A DNA stretch of 64,000 nucleotides from Ceratopteris richardii (taxonomy: Eukaryota; Streptophyta; Polypodiopsida; Polypodiales; Pteridaceae). Both the position numbers and the translations under genes were made by a program. Where the stretch lies: contig CM035435.1 in assembly GCA_020310875.1 (NCBI GenBank), positions 70,322,955 to 70,386,954 on the forward strand, given 5' to 3'. The notes under the pieces are model-generated. The model was not told where the DNA came from and made no database searches. It was given only the letters and a program-made list of their open reading frames with translations. This document shows, one piece after another, positions 41,145 through 53,482 of the stretch. Each line of letters starts with the position of its first letter. Position 1 is the first letter of the stretch.

Positions 41145-41157
41145 ATTGAGGGGGAGC
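41145..41157 (+). other. Copia-I polypurine tract
   Basis: TTGAGGGGGAGC immediately before the 3' LTR. Confidence 0.92.
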
Positions 41158-42169
41158 TGTTGGGACTTCACTCACTAATTAGACATGAATTTATGAAGAG
41201 ATATGAAGGAAGAAGAAAAACAAAGAGAATTGAAGGCAAAGCACTCAGAAAACTAAGCCTAAGTGAAGGGATAAATTCACTCTTGTAATTTAGTGCAAAA
41301 TAAAAGTCTAGTCTTCACATAGAACTTCAAAATTTACGAGTTGAGTCTAGGAGTATGTAAACTACATGTATATAAGCTAATTTGAGTTGAAAAATATAGG
41401 AGAGAACTCAATTTTGTAATCCGTGAGTGAATAGAGAAAAGTCGGGTTTTTCTGAGAGAGATGTTGAGGAGGAACTACTCAGTGTATGAGAGTTTTCTAT
41501 GGCTATGAGCAGAATGAGGCCAAGCCATTTTGTATACATCTTCTCTGATAGTTAACATATGTTTGTGTAAAAGGATTTGATCTAATTCCTCTTGTGTGTT
41601 GAATTCTATCTGGTTTCATATCAGTGTGTAAGTTAGTTGACAATTACGAGTTTTCTGGCACACTTTTCCCTGATTTTCTTAAGGTCAGATCTCACAGTAC
41701 AGTGTAAAGTTTTTCATGAGTGATAACTCATTTTGAACCTACTACCTTCTACTAAAATTGGTCAAAAGATCTTTACAAAATGGGACGTGTACTCAGAGAA
41801 ATGAGTCTAACAGTGAAGGTATGTCAAATCGATGAAGTCATTTTTCAGATTTCAGACATAGTTCAAATATTGAAGTGAAATCAGAAGATTTCGATGATAT
41901 TACTTGAAAGTTTTGCTTGGTATGTGTTACTTAACATTAGCAAGGACTTCTATTAGCAAGTGATCAAACGAATTTGTACAAATCAAGCTAATATAGATCA
42001 GATTTGAAGTTAAAAGAAAAGGTGCAGATTTTTGAAAAGTGAAATTTTTGAATTCACTAAGTTTGGTGGTAAAGTTTTTCAGATTGAGAGTGTTAGTAAG
42101 CTAATGATGATTACAGAGGTGTTCTAATATCACTTTAGCTTAGTTCTTGTGGTGTTTTATACATCAACA
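41158..42169 (+). repeat. Copia-I 3' LTR, 1012 bp
   Basis: Same length as the 5' LTR, with about 36 substitutions and no sizeable indel. Followed by TAGCA. Confidence 0.97.
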
Positions 42170-42355
42170 TAGCAAACTAGAAAAATTCAGATAACCAAAG
42201 CATGCATGCCAAAGCTTTGCATCTAACATAGCCTGAGAATCATGTACTACACATGCTGAATCATTCATGGATCTTTCATAGTCTATGAGCTTATACAACC
42301 CATGACATAAACTTTCAGAAGCAATAATCATGTCGCCATTTGACAGATCATGAAC
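42170..42355 (-). pseudogene. Copia-D pre-integrase segment between the two insertions
   Basis: Minus strand encodes DLSNGDMIIASESLCHGLYK, then LIDYERSMNDSACVV and LDAKLWHACFGYLNFSSLL. It joins 48249 on its upstream side and 35722 on its downstream side once Copia-B and Copia-I are removed. Confidence 0.88.
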
Positions 42356-43628
42356 TGTTGGAGCAAGTCTATGACAAGCCTAAGTATTGGCTTGAGTCCC
42401 ACAAAGTCATAGAAGAAGCCTTAAAATGAAGACTATGTAAAGTTCACTTGTGAACTACCTCTTGTAACTTTTGAAGACTTTACTTAATGTAAAAGTGAAA
42501 GAATCGTAAGTGGTTGAGTCCACTTGATCAAAAAGGGAAAGAGGAGCCACGAATTCGTGATTTGTGGTAGATAGAGAATCAAATCAATCACTGATTGATT
42601 GGAGAGAGATTGAGGGAAGTTAGCCTCCCAAACTCAACTATAAATAGATGGCAATTTTAGTCATGGTTAGAGAGACCTATGTGAAGACCTCCAAGAGCTG
42701 AGCTTTATGCCATATGAAGGTGTGATTACAAGGCACACATATGTATCAATAAGTCTATTGTATTGTACAAGCAATAAACTTTCATTTTCATGATCATTTG
42801 AGTTCATATTTCCATGTTCTTGTGAAGTGTACTACTCACTGCCATATCTCTCAGTTTTCTCAGTCAGATTGTAGAGATGGTTTCTCTGAGCTTGGTGCAT
42901 CATTTTCAGTGATTGACTTGTTAAAGTTAGCTCTATAAGTCTACTATATGCTCAGCAATTTTCATATCATTTGGGTGTTTCAATCTTCAGTTATGTTCAG
43001 TTGAAGTCAACACTGTCTGTTCATTTTCACTTCTCTGTCAGGTACCCGACTTTTTTACTCATCTTGTCAGCGCTGTTTCTCAGTGTGTACTCACCTAAAT
43101 TCCATGCTTTAAAGCTTGTTGGATTTAGCATATTGTCTAGTATAAGCATAAAAATGATCATAATCATTGGTTTCTTAAATTTGGAGTTATGTTCATTTTT
43201 CTGCTCACTAGTCTCAAACTATAGCAGCCCGTGAAAATCAGGATGATGTCATCAGTTGTTAAACATCATTCTCAGTGTGTGGCTCATTATTTTTTATGAG
43301 ATTACTCTTCAAAGTTAGCTCTTTAAGTTAACTAGACTTCCTCAAGAGGAATTAAGTTAATTGATGTTGTGCTCAGAGAATTATGCAAAACACTGAGACA
43401 GGTGTATGAACCAAAATAGCAAGTTCTTCACCTTTGAGCTAACTCCAACTTATCTTTTTTGATCTATCTTTTTGAGATTGATCTTCCAAGGTACATAGGG
43501 TGTCTAATACATCCATTGGCAAGTTAAAAGGGCCCACCATATACTCCTAGAGTTCATTTGGCTGGTGTAGATCAAGGATTTTGCAACACCTCTTCATCTT
43601 CAAGCACATACCTATCCATCTCTTCACA
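42356..43628 (+). repeat. Copia-B 5' LTR, 1273 bp
   Basis: Starts TGTTGGAGC and ends CTCTTCACA. TATAAATAG at 42639-42647 is a good TATA candidate. A short open frame at 42971-43234 is not a gene. Confidence 0.95.
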
Positions 43629-43629
43629 G

Positions 43630-43641
43630 TGGTATCAGAGC
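43630..43641 (+). other. Copia-B primer binding site
   Basis: TGGTATCAGAGC one base after the LTR. Confidence 0.96.
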
Positions 43642-43654
43642 AAGGTTGGACAAC

Positions 43655-45874
43655 ATGGCAGATGGTTTTCCTTCATCAATTGAGAAATTGGACAGAGGTA
43701 ACTACTCAGCTTGGTCATTAATAATGGAATCTTATCTCCAAGGTAGAATTTTATATGGTTATGTGGCTGGAGATGAAGCTATGCCAAGTTTCAGGAACAA
43801 AAGTCAACCAACACAAGAACAGCAAGAAAGATTGAGCACATGGTGCTCCAAGGATGCACTTGCAAGATCTTATCTCCTCAACTCTATCTCAGATTTTTTG
43901 TTGCCTCACATTAGAAGTTGTAAGACATCTCAGGAAGTGTGGGATGCACTTGAAGCTTTCTTCTCTTCAAGTACTAAAGCTAGGAAGCATCAACTATGGC
44001 TGGATTTCACAACTCTCAAGAAGGCTCCCAAACAAAATGTGACTGATTTTGTCACAAAGCTCAAGGACATAGCAGATCAGTTGGGAAGCATTGGAGAGGT
44101 AATAGATGAAGAGAAAATTGTAAGGCAGGTCATCAATGGCTTGAAGGCAGATGACACGTGGGAAGCATTCACCACAACTATGGATTTGTACATGGACATG
44201 CATGTACCTGATTTCAATACACTCATTGGACAACTACTTACTCAAGAGGCAAAGCTTATCAAAAATGGAGAAAGGTCTAAAGGTAATCAATCTTGAGCTT
44301 TATACACTGATAAAAGCAAGTTCAAAGATAACAAAGGAAAGGCAAAGAAAGTGGATGATGAAGCAGGTACATATCAAGTTAACTATGCAGGTAGAGGAAG
44401 ACATGGCAGAGGTAGAGGAAGAGGAGGTAGACAAGGTAGGGGGAGATCCCAAGACTCCAATTCATGTTCTATTTGTGGACTAACTAATCATACAACTCAA
44501 AATTGCTTTAGGAATTCCAGGAATCAAAGAGGCAGAGGATACAATAGAGGAAGTTATGGCTACTCAAGAGGAAGGTTCAACAATTATCATGGCAACTTCA
44601 ACAACTACAATCATTCAAACTATCAAGGAGGCTACAAAGGAAGGAGAGACTTCAATAACTACACAGAAGACTCAAACAAAGAGGATTCATTATTGATCAT
44701 GAACATGGCTATGCCATAAGGTAGATCTGATGAGCATGTTTTCTACATAGATTCAGGTTATTCGAATCATGTGGCAGGAAATGTGGCACTCCTATCAGAT
44801 TTAGAAGATCCAAGGAATAAGCATGAGGTACAAACAGGAGATGACACAAGACATCCTGTGGAGAAAATAGGCAATGTCAAAGCACCTAATGGAAACATCA
44901 ACCTACTCAGTAAGGTACTCTATGTCCCTACCATTACAAAGAATTTGATAAGTGTTGGGCAGATAGTAGAGAAAGGGTTGCAAGTCAGGTTCACAAAAGC
45001 AGAAGCATTTGTTGAAGATCCAAGTCAAGGATTCAAAAAAATTGCAAAAGGTGAAAAGATAGGTAGATTGTTCACATTTGAATTACAAGACACTAGAAAC
45101 ATTGCTCTCTTTAATTATGGTAGTCAGACACTCATAGAATTGGAAGTATGGCACAAAAGGTTAGCACATATTGGTGAAAGGTCATTAAAGGAAATTTGCA
45201 GGGACCAAAGTGTACTTGGACTCCCTAATTTGTCAAAACAACATATGATTTATAAGTGTAGTGCATGTCAATTCGGACAGTCTCACAGATTACCATTCAT
45301 GAAGAAAGGTTATATGCATGGAGATCTCTTGGAGTTGGTTCATACAGATGTATGGGGACCTAGCAAGGAAGCTTCAATATCTGGATCAGAGTATAATGTC
45401 TCCTTTATTGATGATTGCAGCAGATGGACTATCCAATTCTTTATGAAACACAAAGATGAAGTTTTTTCATGTTTCAAAAGATATTTGGCTCTTGTGGAGA
45501 ATCAAATAGGTAAATCACTAAAAAAGCTAAGGCCAGATGGAGGGGGAGAATACTTCTCCCATGAGTTTGATTCTTTTCTTCAAGAAAGAGGAGTCAAAAG
45601 AGAGGTAACTACAAGGTACACTCCTGAGCAAAATGGAGTGGCAGAAAGGAGGAATAGGACAATTGTTGAAGCTGCAAGGTCCATGTTAAATGAAAAGCAT
45701 TTGCCTAATTATCTATGGGCTGAGGATGTATCTACAGCCACTTACTTATTTAACATGTTGCCTTCAAAATCCCTTGATGGGATGACTCCATATGAGGCTT
45801 GGAATGGAAGAAGACCAAGCTTAGATCATTGTAAAATTTTTGGATGTATTGCTTTTGCTCATGTTCCTTCATAG
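43655..45874 (+). pseudogene. Copia-B gag, protease, integrase
   Basis: The gag ATG is at 43655 (MADGFPSSIEKLDRGNYSAW). TGA after GNQS (43-44% of the way, at 44294-44296) interrupts it. The zinc knuckle CSICGLTNHTTQNC is intact. TAA after MAMP (44717-44719) precedes the protease FYIDSGYSNHVAG. Pre-integrase has WHKRLAHIGERSLK and CSACQFGQSH. Integrase has HTDVWGPSKEAS, LRPDGGGEYF and EQNGVAERRNRTIVE, so the D, D and E residues are present. TAG after HVPS (45872-45874) ends this segment. Confidence 0.93.
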
Positions 45875-47614
45875 GTTAGAGGCAAGATGGATCCAAAGGC
45901 AAAAAGGTGTGTATTTATTGGATATGACAACAATCAAAAGGGCTACAGGTTATACTACCCTACCAACAAAGGATTCTTGGTAAGCATAGATGTAGTTTTT
46001 GATGAAAACAATTCATGGTATGAAGATTCATGGAGGAAGGTCAATTTACCATATGATCTTGAAGAAGATTTTCCAAAGCTTGGTAGAGAACAACCGAAGA
46101 TTGAAGAACAAGACACCTCAGAGGATTATGAAGAATCTCAGATGGAAAAGATCAAAGCATGGAAGTCTAAAGGTAAAACAAAATTGCAGGAACTTGGACA
46201 TGAGGCAGAATCGTCACATCATGGTCTAAGAAGATCTATGAGGGAAAAGAAAAAACTAGAAAGGTATGGGTTTGACACCTCATTAGTAACTAAACATTCT
46301 ATCTACATAGCACATGACATAAACCAAGAGGATCCATCATCCTTTGAAGAGGCCAAAACAAAATCAGAATGGAAGCATGCAATGAAGGAAGAGATTGAAG
46401 CACTTGAGGAAAAAAACACTTGGGATTTGGTGCCCAAGACTTCATCCATGAAGGTAATTGGCTCAACATGGGTCTATAAACTCAAGAAGAATTCTGATGG
46501 TTCCATTAACAGGTATAAGGCAAGGCTTGTAGCAAAAGGCTTTGCACAAACTGAGGGAATTGATTATGAGGAGACCTTCTCTCCTGTGGCAAAGATGCCT
46601 ACTATTAGGGTTTTGCTTAGTATTGCCTCTTCCAAGAATTGGAAGATACTTCAACTAGATGTAAAGAATGCATTCTTGAATGGTTGGATAACAGAAGAGG
46701 TATATATGGCACAACCACCTAGTTTTGAGAATCAATTTTATCCTCATTATGTGTGTAAACTTAACAAAGCATTGTATGGTCTCAAGCAAGCTCCAAGAGC
46801 TTGGAATTTCAGGCTTGTTTCATTTTTGCAGGACAAAGGCTTTCAACCAAGCAAGGAATATCCTTCACTCTTTATTAAAAAGAGTAATTTTGAGGTCATC
46901 TACTTATGTGTATATGTAGATGATATTATATTGACAGGAAATGATGCAGATGGTATGAAAAAGATCAAAGATCAGATGAGAGAAGAGTTCAAGATAAGTG
47001 ATTTGGGTTCACTTACCTACTTCCTAGGTTTGGAAGTTGTCTACAAAGATCATGGTTTGTTTCTCACTCAAAGAAAGTACATTAAGGACATGTTGGCAAA
47101 ATTCAAGATGCAAGATTGTAAGATTGCAGGTACTCCAATGGAGCTCAATCACAAATTGAACTCACATGAAGGTGAACTCATAGAGAACATCACATCATAT
47201 CAAAGTCTAGTGGGTAGTCTCAACTATGCCACATTGACAAGAGTAGATATATGTTACAGTGTGAGTGTGCTAAGTCAATTTATGCACACACCAAGGAAAC
47301 CACATATGGATGCTACCAAAAGGATTCTCAAGTATCTCAAAGGAACCATAAATGAAGGACTTTATTATCCTTATGTATCTGATTTAGAATTGAAGCTATT
47401 TTTTGATGCAGATTGGGCTGGCTCCAAAGAAGATAGAAGGAGCACTTCAGGTTATCTTACCTTTGCAGGTTCAGAGCTTATTTCATGGTCATCCAAGAAG
47501 CAACCCATAGTTGCTCTCTCTTCTACTGAAGCTGAATATAGAGGTCTTCCCATAGCTTCTCAGGAAGCTATGTGGATGAAGACATTATTCAAAGATCTTG
47601 GATTGGAGTTTGGA
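45875..47614 (+). pseudogene. Copia-B integrase end, RT, RNase H (truncated)
   Basis: Open from 45887. KCVFIGYDNN-type region, linker, then [54 protein letters not shown], intact CVYVDDIIL, LTYFLGLEVV. RNase H has LKLFFDADWAGS and SKKQPIVALSSTEAEY, ending at GLEFGCS where it runs into LTR sequence at 47614. The KHIEVHYHF segment is lost; the remaining codons to 47728 are LTR read-through. Confidence 0.93.
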
Positions 47615-48248
47615 TGTTCAGTTGAAGTCAACACTGTCTGTTCATTTTCACTTCTCTGTCACGTACCCGACTTTTTTACTCATCTTGTCAGAGTTGTTTC
47701 TCACTGTTTACTAACCCAAATCGCATGATTTAAAGCTTTTTGGATTCAACATACTGTCTAGTATAAGCATACAAATTTTCATAATCATTGGTTTCTTAAA
47801 TCTGAAGTTATGTTTGTTTTTTTGCTCACTGGTCTCAAACTATAGTAGCCCATGAAAATCGAGATGATGTCATCAATTGTTAAACATCATTCTCAGTGTG
47901 TGGTTCATTATTTTTTATGAGATTACTCTTGAAATTTAGCTCTTTAAGTTAACTAGACTTACTCAAGAGGAATTAAGTTAATTGCTGTTGTGCTCAGAGA
48001 ATTATGCAAAACACTGGACAGGTGTATGAACCAAAATAGCAAGTTCTTCACCTCCGAGCTAACTCCAACTTATCTGTTTTGATCTATCTTTTTGAGAATG
48101 CTCTTCCAAGGTACATAGGGTGTCTAAGACATCCACTCACAAGCTGAAAGGGCCCACCATATACTCCTAGAGTTCATTTGGCTGGTGTAGATCAAGGATT
48201 TTGCAACATCTCTTCATCTTCAAGCACATACCTATCCATCTCTTCACA
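47614..48248 (+). repeat. Copia-B 3' LTR remnant, 635 bp
   Basis: Matches 42993-43628 of the 5' LTR, starting at TGTTCAGTTGAAG. The promoter half is missing. Confidence 0.93.
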
Positions 48249-48552
48249 TGAACTGTACACCTATCATCAACAAATTTCACAACCAAGCCAATCTTGGCTA
48301 TGCCGAAACTGATAACAGATTCTTATTGATCCCTAGAACAAATAAAGCATCTAACAAAGTGAAAGAACTACCATCAGCAATGGTCAGAGTGATCTTACCA
48401 AATCCCATGAAAGGATAAGAGGAGTTGTTGGTGCATGTGACAGTATTCCCTGTAGGGGCAGGCTCAAGTGAAGTGAAGAAACTGCACTGTAAAGTAATAT
48501 GTTTGGTTGCCCCACTATCAAAGTACCAAACATCTGAGTCTACTGTAGACAT
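48249..48552 (-). pseudogene. Copia-D protease
   Basis: Minus strand: VWYFDSGATKHITLQC keeps the D-S-G triad. MGFGKITLTIADGSSFTLLD and NKNLLSVS are typical of the copia protease to pre-integrase boundary. It ends at the Copia-B insertion. Confidence 0.88.
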
Positions 48553-49587
48553 ACACTACTCATGAGAAGATGGGTCAAAACTGCAAATAGTAGTAAACAC
48601 ACATTCTTCATTCTACACTAGATTAGCAGACTTTGTTTTCGATGTGGAGATCTCTACAACAACCATTCCAGCCTCGTTTGTCTTTGCTTCTTTAGCAGCC
48701 ACTTTGGGACAGCCCTTATTAACATGATCATTTTCTTTCCAGTATTTGCAAAACAATTTCTGCTTTTCTGATTTCTTATCATCTTTGTCTTCCTCCTTCA
48801 AATGTGCATCATTTGCATATTTTTGCTTACTAAAGCGCTCCATTTACCCTTGCCCTTCTGACTAGCCAGGAAAGCTTGATCTGCAACATGCATAATAGAC
48901 CTGTTCTGCCTAGATTAGTCTTCCTACGACAAAACAAAAACTAACTCTTCAAATGTTAAGGCATTTGGATTTCCTTTCATCATCAAACAAAGAGTAGAAG
49001 CAAAACTTTGATATGAGTTGGGAAGACCATTCAGAATAGTGTGCAAAAGTGAACTAAAAGGAAGGACTTCATCTGCAAAAATCAACTGTTCCTTCAAATC
49101 CTTGATCTTTATCAGAAAAGTGTCCATAGGATCACCTTCATTCATGTGCTCACTCTCCAACTATTTTCGGAGGTAAGCAACACGATCCTCATTCGTAGCT
49201 TGGTACAATGTGGTCCTTACCTGTTCTCCAAGAGCGAATGTGAGGAATAATGGCATGTTTGATAGACAAAGCTATCAATGCATATGCCTGAGCATCTCTT
49301 CCATCCCAATGAATTTGCTCTATAGTAGGTGCAACAAAAACAACAGCATGAACCAGAATCTATAGAATGTCACCATCTTTGATACCATCTGCATCAGGTT
49401 CAGTAGTTATATTTGTAGTACCTATGTTCGTAGGTGTAATAGGACGTTTTTCATCACCCTACACAATATTCCATAGTCCTTTTGTAACCAATACATGATG
49501 CATCATATAAGCCCACAATGGATAATTGATACCATCCAACTTATCCTCAATAGTCAACATATGAAATACATCATTGCTTTCGGCCAT
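48553..49587 (-). pseudogene. Copia-D gag
   Basis: Start ATG is the complement of 49585-49587 (MAESNDVFHMLTIEDKLDG). Later parts are DTFLIKIKDLKEQLIFADEV and LLHTILNGLPNSYQSFAS. The zinc knuckle reads CKYWKENDHVNKGC, with the second Cys replaced by Trp. Several stops and shifts. The 340 bp between this gag and the primer site show nothing recognisable. Confidence 0.8.
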
Positions 49588-49930
49588 GGCCACTAATTAA
49601 AATACCTTGATGTAGAAAAATGTTTGTACATGAAAAAGTTGAACAGAACTACCAAAATGAGTTCTACTAGACCTGTAGCAGACTTTGAGATGCTTATACT
49701 GGCGAACCAAAATTGATATATATCTTTGGCACAAAAAAGACAAAATAGCCTGCAGAAGCACTATGATAGTGCATTTGGAGGCCGAAATGAGCTCAGATCG
49801 CGATTTTGGTACCACAGAGCAAAGCCAATTTCGTCTCCTAATCACCTTGAGTATACATACCCAATTTTGTGCGATTTTGAGAGTATGACCAGAGGAGTGT
49901 CGACGATGCCCTATATGAAGCGGCGACCTT

Positions 49931-49942
49931 CTCTGATACCAA
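49931..49942 (-). other. Copia-D primer binding site
   Basis: TTGGTATCAGAG on the minus strand, next to the LTR end. Confidence 0.9.
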
Positions 49943-49943
49943 T

Positions 49944-50173
49944 TGTTGGAGTTAGATGTTTGTAGAAGCACATGAACGACACAAGGAAGATGAAGAAGCT
50001 TGGAGCGCAACACACAATACTGAATGTATTACCACTAGAATGTACAAAGATAAGTAGCCCGTTAGGGCAATAAGCATATATACAAGCCGAGGGAAAAAAC
50101 CTCTTAAAGATGGAAAAAAGTGCCCCGATGGTCCTAGAGTGTTCACACACATCACTACGTAAATATATCAACA
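49944..50173 (-). repeat. Copia-D 5' LTR, 230 bp
   Basis: On the minus strand it begins TGTTGATATATTTACG and ends ATCTAACTCCAACA. The same end is found on Copia-E. The neighbouring GATTG at 50174-50178 may be its target duplication; the other side is deleted. Confidence 0.88.
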
Positions 50174-50505
50174 GATTGTGAGGAATAATGGCATGATTGA
50201 TAGACAAGGCTATCAATGCATATGTCTAAGCATCTCTGCAATCCCAACAAAGTTGATATGCAATAGGTGAAACAGGAACTGGAACATGAATAGGAACTTG
50301 AATATCATCATCTTCAATGCCATCCATATCACCTTCAATAACTGTATTTGCAAGTGTAGTAGGATGTTTTGCAACACCCTACACAATATTCCATGGTCGT
50401 TTTGCAAGCAATACAAGACGCATCATATATGCCCATAATGGGTAATTAGTACCATCCAACATATCCTCAACGGCCAACATAGAGAATACATCATTGCTTT
50501 GATTT
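50174..50505 (-). pseudogene. Copia-J: gag fragment of the Copia-D family
   Basis: Minus strand gag start similar to that of Copia-D (VFSMLAVEDMLDGTNYPLWA; QCWDCRDA-type region; NHAIIPHN). It is interrupted by the Copia-D LTR at 50173. It may be the upstream part of the element whose RT end is Copia-G, with Copia-D inserted between. Confidence 0.65.
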
Positions 50506-53146
50506 GAAGGAACAGTTGATTTCTCCTGATGAATTCTTGCCTCACAATTCACTTCTGCAGACTATTTTGAATGGTCTTCCCAACTCATATTAGAGTTTTG
50601 CTTCTACTATTTGTTTGATGATGAAAGGCAACCCGAATGCCTTAAAATTTCAAGAGTTAGTCTCTGTTTTGTTACGCGAAGATGAGTCTAGGCAGAATAG
50701 GTCCATTTTGCATGTTGTAAATCAAGCTTTCTTGGCTAATCGGAAGGGCAAAGGTAAATAGAGCTCTTCTACTAGTAAGAAGAAATCTACTAGTTCTGCA
50801 CAATCAAAGAAGGATGACAAAGACGAGAAGAAAATAGAAAAGTAGAAATTTTTTGCAAATATTGTAAAGGAAATGATCATGTCATAAAGAATTTTCCAAA
50901 AATGGTTGCTAAAGAGGCAAGAAAGAAAGAGGTTGGAATGGTTGTTCCAGAGGCCTCTAGACCCAAAAAAGAGTTTGCTAATGTTGTGTAGAATGAAGAA
51001 TGGGCATTTACCACTGTTTGCACTTATGAACCATCTTTTCATGAATAGTGTATGTCTGTAGTTGACTCAGATGTTTGGTACTTTGGTAGTGGGACAACCA
51101 AACATATTACCTCGCCGTGCAATTTCTTCACTTCACTCGATCCTACCCCTATAGGGATTACTATCACATGTGCCAACACCTCCTCTTATCCTATCATGGG
51201 AGTTGGTAAGATCATTATGACTACTGTTGATGGTAGTTCTTTTACATTGTCAGATGATTTATTTGTGCAAAGGATCAAGAAGAATGTATTATTAGTTTCA
51301 ACTTTAGCCAAGATGGGATTGGTTGTGAGATTTCTTAATGACAGATGTACAATTCATGATCTTTTGAATGGCGATGTCATTATTGCTTCTGGCATTTTAT
51401 TTCATGGGCTATATAAACTCAAAGACTATGAAAAATCTATGAATTATTTAGCATATGCAAGCTTTGGTCATCTGAATTCTGCTAGTTTGCTACACCTATA
51501 GAAATCTGAAATGGTGTCCTCTCTACCAAAACTTGAGGCACTTGGTAAACATGTTTGTGAAGGTTGTATTTTGGGCAAAATGTAGCATTCCTCATTCCCA
51601 AAAGATGGTTCAATTCGAGCTACTAAAAAATTACAGCTTGTTCACAATGATGTTTGTGGTCCTATCTAGACACTCTCGTTTGGAAACTAAGTTCACTTTG
51701 TGACTTTCATCGATGATTTTTCCACGCATGCATGGATATGTCCATTGAAAGAAAAGTCAGAGGTGTTTATGTGCATCTTCAGTTTTTGGTTTTAGCTAAA
51801 AATCTATCAATATGTAAAATGGGCACCCTCTGTTCTAATCGAGGGTGGGAATATATGTCTTCTGATTTTAATGCATTTCTGGCTGAACGCGGGATAAAAC
51901 ATCAGTGTATAGTGTTGTATACACCTCAATAGAATTGAGTTGTTGAACAGAAGAACAGGTCACTCATGGAGATGGCGAGGTGTATGGTCAAGATTCAGGC
52001 TTTACCACATAATTTCTGGCTTGAGGTTGTTATCTGTGTAGCATATGTGCTTAATAGATGTCCCACTAAAGCATTGCATTCTATCACTCCATATGAGGCT
52101 TGGCAAGGTTGCAAGACATTTGTTGCTCACCTACTTGTTTTTTGTTGTCTCACATATGCATTAGTGCCTAAACAACAACACAAAAAATTGGATGATAAAG
52201 TAGTGAAATGTATTTTTGTCGGGTACAATTCTAAAAGCAAAGGCTATCGTCTATATCCTCCACAAACTAAACACATTTTGGTGAACTGTGATGTTGATTT
52301 TGTGGAAGATGCTATTCAACCATTACTTTTATGTACTAAGGAGACATCAATCAGCTCCAAGGACATTATGACACTTTGCTGCCTCTTTTTACAAGTGGAT
52401 AGTCTAGTGTTGATCCTAATGAGGCAACTTCTTAGCCTTTATAGCTTTCATGTGATGATGCAGATCATTCCATTTCTGATACAAATTTACATGATGCACT
52501 TGTTGATGAGAGACTTGATATTGAGGAGGCAAAAACTATGCCAAAATGGCTGGTGAAGACTTTGATTGACACCAAATTAGATGCATCTTTTTCATATTGT
52601 ATGCATTTTGGCTCTAGTAGTGCTTCTTTTGCATGCTATGCTATGAATGCCTCTAGTATCTATGATGAGAATGAGCTTGCTTTGTTAGATGAAGCACAAA
52701 AATCAGGAAATTGGATGGCTACTATGCAATCTGAATATGATGATATAATGAGAAAGCTGATGGAACAATTGACAGGTATAAGGCTAGGCTTGTTGCAAAG
52801 GGTTATGCTAAGGAAAGAGGCATTGATTTTGATGAGACCTTTGCTCCTACATGTCCAATGACTACTGTTCATAGCATTTGTGCACTTGTAGCTCATCATG
52901 GTTGGAATGTACATGAATTGGACATTAAAAATGCATTTTTGAATGGTGATTTGCATGATGAATTGTATAGCCCTGTGGCTTTGTGTAGAAAGGGCATGAA
53001 AACCAAGTGTGCAAGTTGAAAAAGGCATTATATGGTTTGAAGCAAGCACCACGTGCTTGGTATGAAAAGATACATGCCTACTTGATTGCACATGGTTTTG
53101 AGTATAGTCCAATGGAGAACAACTTATATGTTAAGTGTGCTAATGA
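50506..53146 (+). pseudogene. Copia-K: decayed copia element of the Copia-D family, plus strand
   Basis: Gag (LKEQLISPDEFLPHNSLLQT; zinc knuckle CKYCKGNDHVIKNF with the last Cys lost) is followed by protease VWYFGSGTTKHIT, where the catalytic Asp is Gly. Pre-integrase (FGHLNSASLLHL, CILGKM) and integrase follow, with the RSLMEMARCMV and LNRCPTKALHSITPYEAW parts open for 196 codons (51966-52556). The linker (FCCLTYALVPKQQHKKLDDK) leads to RT (LDIKNAFLNGDLHDELY, GLKQAPRAWYEKIHAYL). Many stops. It is cut off at 53146 by the Copia-L LTR. Confidence 0.85.
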
Positions 53147-53482
53147 TGTTGAAATATCAAGCTCAACATGTGATGATCCAGGATGACACGTACCAGTTTT
53201 TCGTTTCTATGACATGTATAGTGGTCACACCGGTATATGTCAGGGATACTTCATTGAGCTTTATAAGATTTATCTACCGAGAGTGATGGAACATTTGTTT
53301 CTTGCCAACTCACTCATTCGCGGACATTAGGTTTTTCCTTATGTACTGGTCTTTATATATTGCACTGGTTGTATTCTTGTTTTTAGGTCATTCTTGTACA
53401 TTCCCTTTATGTAATAGAAGAAGAAGAAGAAGATCATTCTTCCTTGCCTCAATCTGTGTGTGTGCTTCTCCTTGAGAGTGAG
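53147..53482 (+). repeat. Copia-L 5' LTR, left part
   Basis: About 336 bp up to the Gypsy-M insertion; with 60187-60229 the LTR is about 379 bp. TATATAT at 53354-53360 is a TATA candidate. An AGA microsatellite lies near 53420-53436. No gene. Confidence 0.83.

Larger units (their letters stand above)
35723..42169 (+). mobile_element. Copia-I: full-length copia element
   Basis: Two 1,012-bp LTRs, initiator-Met primer site, gag-pol, and a polypurine tract. Target duplication TAGCA at 35718-35722 and 42170-42174. LTRs differ at about 36 positions by eye (3.6%). Internal stops and frameshifts prevent autonomous activity. Confidence 0.97.
42356..48248 (+). mobile_element. Copia-B: copia element with truncated 3' LTR
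   Basis: Target duplication TGAAC at 42351-42355 and 48249-48253. The 5' LTR (42356-43628) is complete; the 3' LTR has lost its first 637 bp together with the end of RNase H and the polypurine tract. Closely related to Copia-A and Copia-F in gag and pol. Confidence 0.95.
34778..50173 (-). mobile_element. Copia-D: copia element split by Copia-I and Copia-B
   Basis: Minus-strand order: 5' LTR 50173-49944, primer site, gag, protease (48552-48298), [Copia-B], pre-integrase (42355-42170 then 35722-35670), [Copia-I inside the latter], a deletion of integrase and most of RT, RNase H (35552-34971), polypurine tract, truncated 3' LTR (34879-34778). Joining the flanks of the two insertions restores a continuous pre-integrase sequence, showing these distant pieces are one element. 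Confidence 0.85.
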
